A stretch of DNA of 64,000 nt from positions 186,001-250,000 of the forward strand of contig JAJTUP010000002.1 in assembly GCA_021399435.1 (NCBI GenBank), read 5' to 3'. The translations under genes were made by a program, and so were the position numbers. A model generated the notes under the pieces. The model ran no database searches. It was not told where the DNA came from and saw only the letters and a program-made list of their open reading frames with translations. This stretch comes from Diaporthe sp. PMI_573 (Eukaryota > Ascomycota > Sordariomycetes > Diaporthales > Diaporthaceae). Position 1 is the first letter of the stretch; each line of letters begins with the position of its first letter. Below, piece after piece: positions 62,774 through 64,000 of this stretch.

Positions 62774-64000
62774 CTGCGCTCGCCCAATCATCAGTATAAC
62801 AGCTTTACCCACGCGTGACGCCGGTTAACATCAAGTGGAGGGGCTCAACTCGCCTTGGCGGTGTTGAATATCAAATTTCCAAACTCAGAAGGAACTCTCC
62901 GTCAGGCACGTATTTGTCGCAAACTCTGCGCCAATACACCTCAGGACCGCGTCCTAGAGGGGAGGGGTGCCGGTGGGTATTGGTGCGGCCGGCGGGCGTC
63001 TCTTTCCGGTAAGTTGTAGTGGGAAAGAAGTGCAGAGTGTGTGCAGTAGTATTTGATTCTCAATCCTAGAAAGTCCCGAGATTCCTGGTCTGGAGCTGTG
63101 GAGCTGTTGCAAGAACACGTTGAGGACTCTTAAGTAGGGGATGTTCCAGATTTGTACAACCATTGAAAAGGGTCGAGACGAAGAATTGCCAAGTCTTCAG
63201 TTGAACTGGAGGCTGGGCAATCCAAGAACTCGTCGCCTCGTGGCTTATGAGCAAAGTCGGCGCCAAAATGGGAGGATTCATGATTGATTGTGTTATGATT
63301 GTGGACAAAGGGAATGGCGCGTTTGATGCAGCACAATACCAAACACAATACCAAACACAATACCAAGAAGTTAGGAGTAGTAGGGGAACACAATCTTGGC
63401 GATAATGTAAAAGCCCCGAGTTCTCAAACATGATCCTGAAGGAATAGCTCGCCCCGATATGTCAATTCACACGTGGCGGTAGAATGGCATGTGGCTTCAT
63501 ATTGTGCCCGGGAATAGTTAATATTGTGGTTCCAGCACAGACCTGGGGAAACTAGGCGTCCCACTCCATGACCTCAGCTCAACCGTCACCTGCTAACACC
63601 GAAGTACCTTGCTGGACCGGTTAGTTTTGATCAGAATAGTTAGCAAATATCATTCTCGGTCGCAGCCTGAGCCAGGGTGGTTGCCTAAGTGCGGCCCATG
63701 CGGTGCCCGACGTCAACAGGGAGGACAGCGGAGCCCACGTCCTCATCATGATGCATAATTAGAAGCCCCTTTCCATTACTGAAATTACTCTTTTGACAGT
63801 CGATCACTGATTTCTAACGGTCTCTTGTGACCAGTCATTGCCACGCGGTCCACGGGTGGGAACGGCGTCGTCAATCGGACACAACCCACGTTTTCAATGC
63901 GGGCCGTTCCTCGAATATAGAATGGTGTGGCCTCAATTTTGATCGATGTCTCTTTACGGTTCGGTTGATAGCTGACAAAATTGCCTCCGGAAATGCTTGC
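62774..64000. other. Promoter region of the receptor gene and edge sequence, no supported gene
   Basis: 1.2 kb to the window edge. It holds a 12-bp triplicated repeat at 63331-63366. The minus-strand frames over it (WYCVWYC-type) reflect the repeat, not a gene. Confidence 0.5.
63331..63366. repeat. 12-bp tandem repeat, three copies
   Basis: ACACAATACCAA at 63343-63354 and 63355-63366, with a first copy at 63331-63342 differing only in the first base. Confidence 0.9.

Noticed and set aside
1..64000. tRNA, rRNA, CRISPR arrays, insertion sequences
   Set aside because: Reading for T-loop (GGTTCGAATCC-like) patterns, clustered spaced repeats and transposon ends gave nothing supportable. CRISPR is not expected in a fungal genome. 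A tRNAscan run would settle the tRNA question.

Overview
The window is nuclear DNA of a filamentous ascomycete (Pezizomycotina, most likely Sordariomycetes). The evidence is short GT-AG introns with CTRAC-like branch sites, PTH11-type rhodopsin-fold membrane proteins, a class D pheromone receptor, a GH45 cellulase with a CBM1 module, an Hce2/Ecp2-like secreted protein and a fungal-type kynurenine enzyme. GH45, CBM1, Hce2-like and FAD oxidoreductase genes together suggest a plant-associated or plant-litter-degrading lifestyle (inference).

Layout. (1) 0-11 kb is an accessory region: a secreted FAD-linked oxidoreductase cut by the left edge, a secreted serine carboxypeptidase S10, an aldo-keto reductase, then a decayed stretch with a Tc1-type helix-turn-helix ORF lacking the catalytic domain, a polyketide synthase ketosynthase relic and an EthD-domain pseudogene. 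It reads like the remains of a secondary-metabolite locus. (2) 11-24.7 kb is a conserved housekeeping block: phosphoglycerate-mutase-like phosphatase, CTNNBL1 (spliceosome-associated), VMA10 (V-ATPase subunit G), PET117 (cytochrome oxidase assembly), RPB2 (RNA polymerase II) and homocitrate synthase (lysine pathway). VMA10/PET117 and RPB2/LYS20 are two head-to-head pairs with short shared promoters. (3) 25-44 kb is accessory again: GH45 endoglucanase, two PTH11-like membrane proteins, an APH-type kinase-like protein, an etherase-like glutathione S-transferase, a duplicated-domain F-box protein starting MGQYWKFVN, a second FAD-linked oxidoreductase and a secreted two-domain glycoprotein. (4) 45-50.5 kb holds indoleamine 2,3-dioxygenase and ESCRT-I VPS23. 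(5) 50.5-64 kb holds a decayed ORF, an ankyrin-repeat protein, a CBM1 protein, a basic disordered protein, an Hce2-like small secreted protein and an STE2-type pheromone receptor. Minisatellites lie between these genes.

Exon models were built by hand from reading frame, splice consensus and phase. Complete models were checked to sum to a multiple of three. No database search was possible, so family names rest on recognised motifs. The most unusual observations are: a protein with two copies of an undescribed domain, the first interrupted by an F-box; a 104-codon open extension in frame directly after the VPS23 stop; a homocitrate synthase split into 15 exons, one of 18 nt; a PTH11-like gene that only splices in frame with a GC-AG intron; and the decayed polyketide island.
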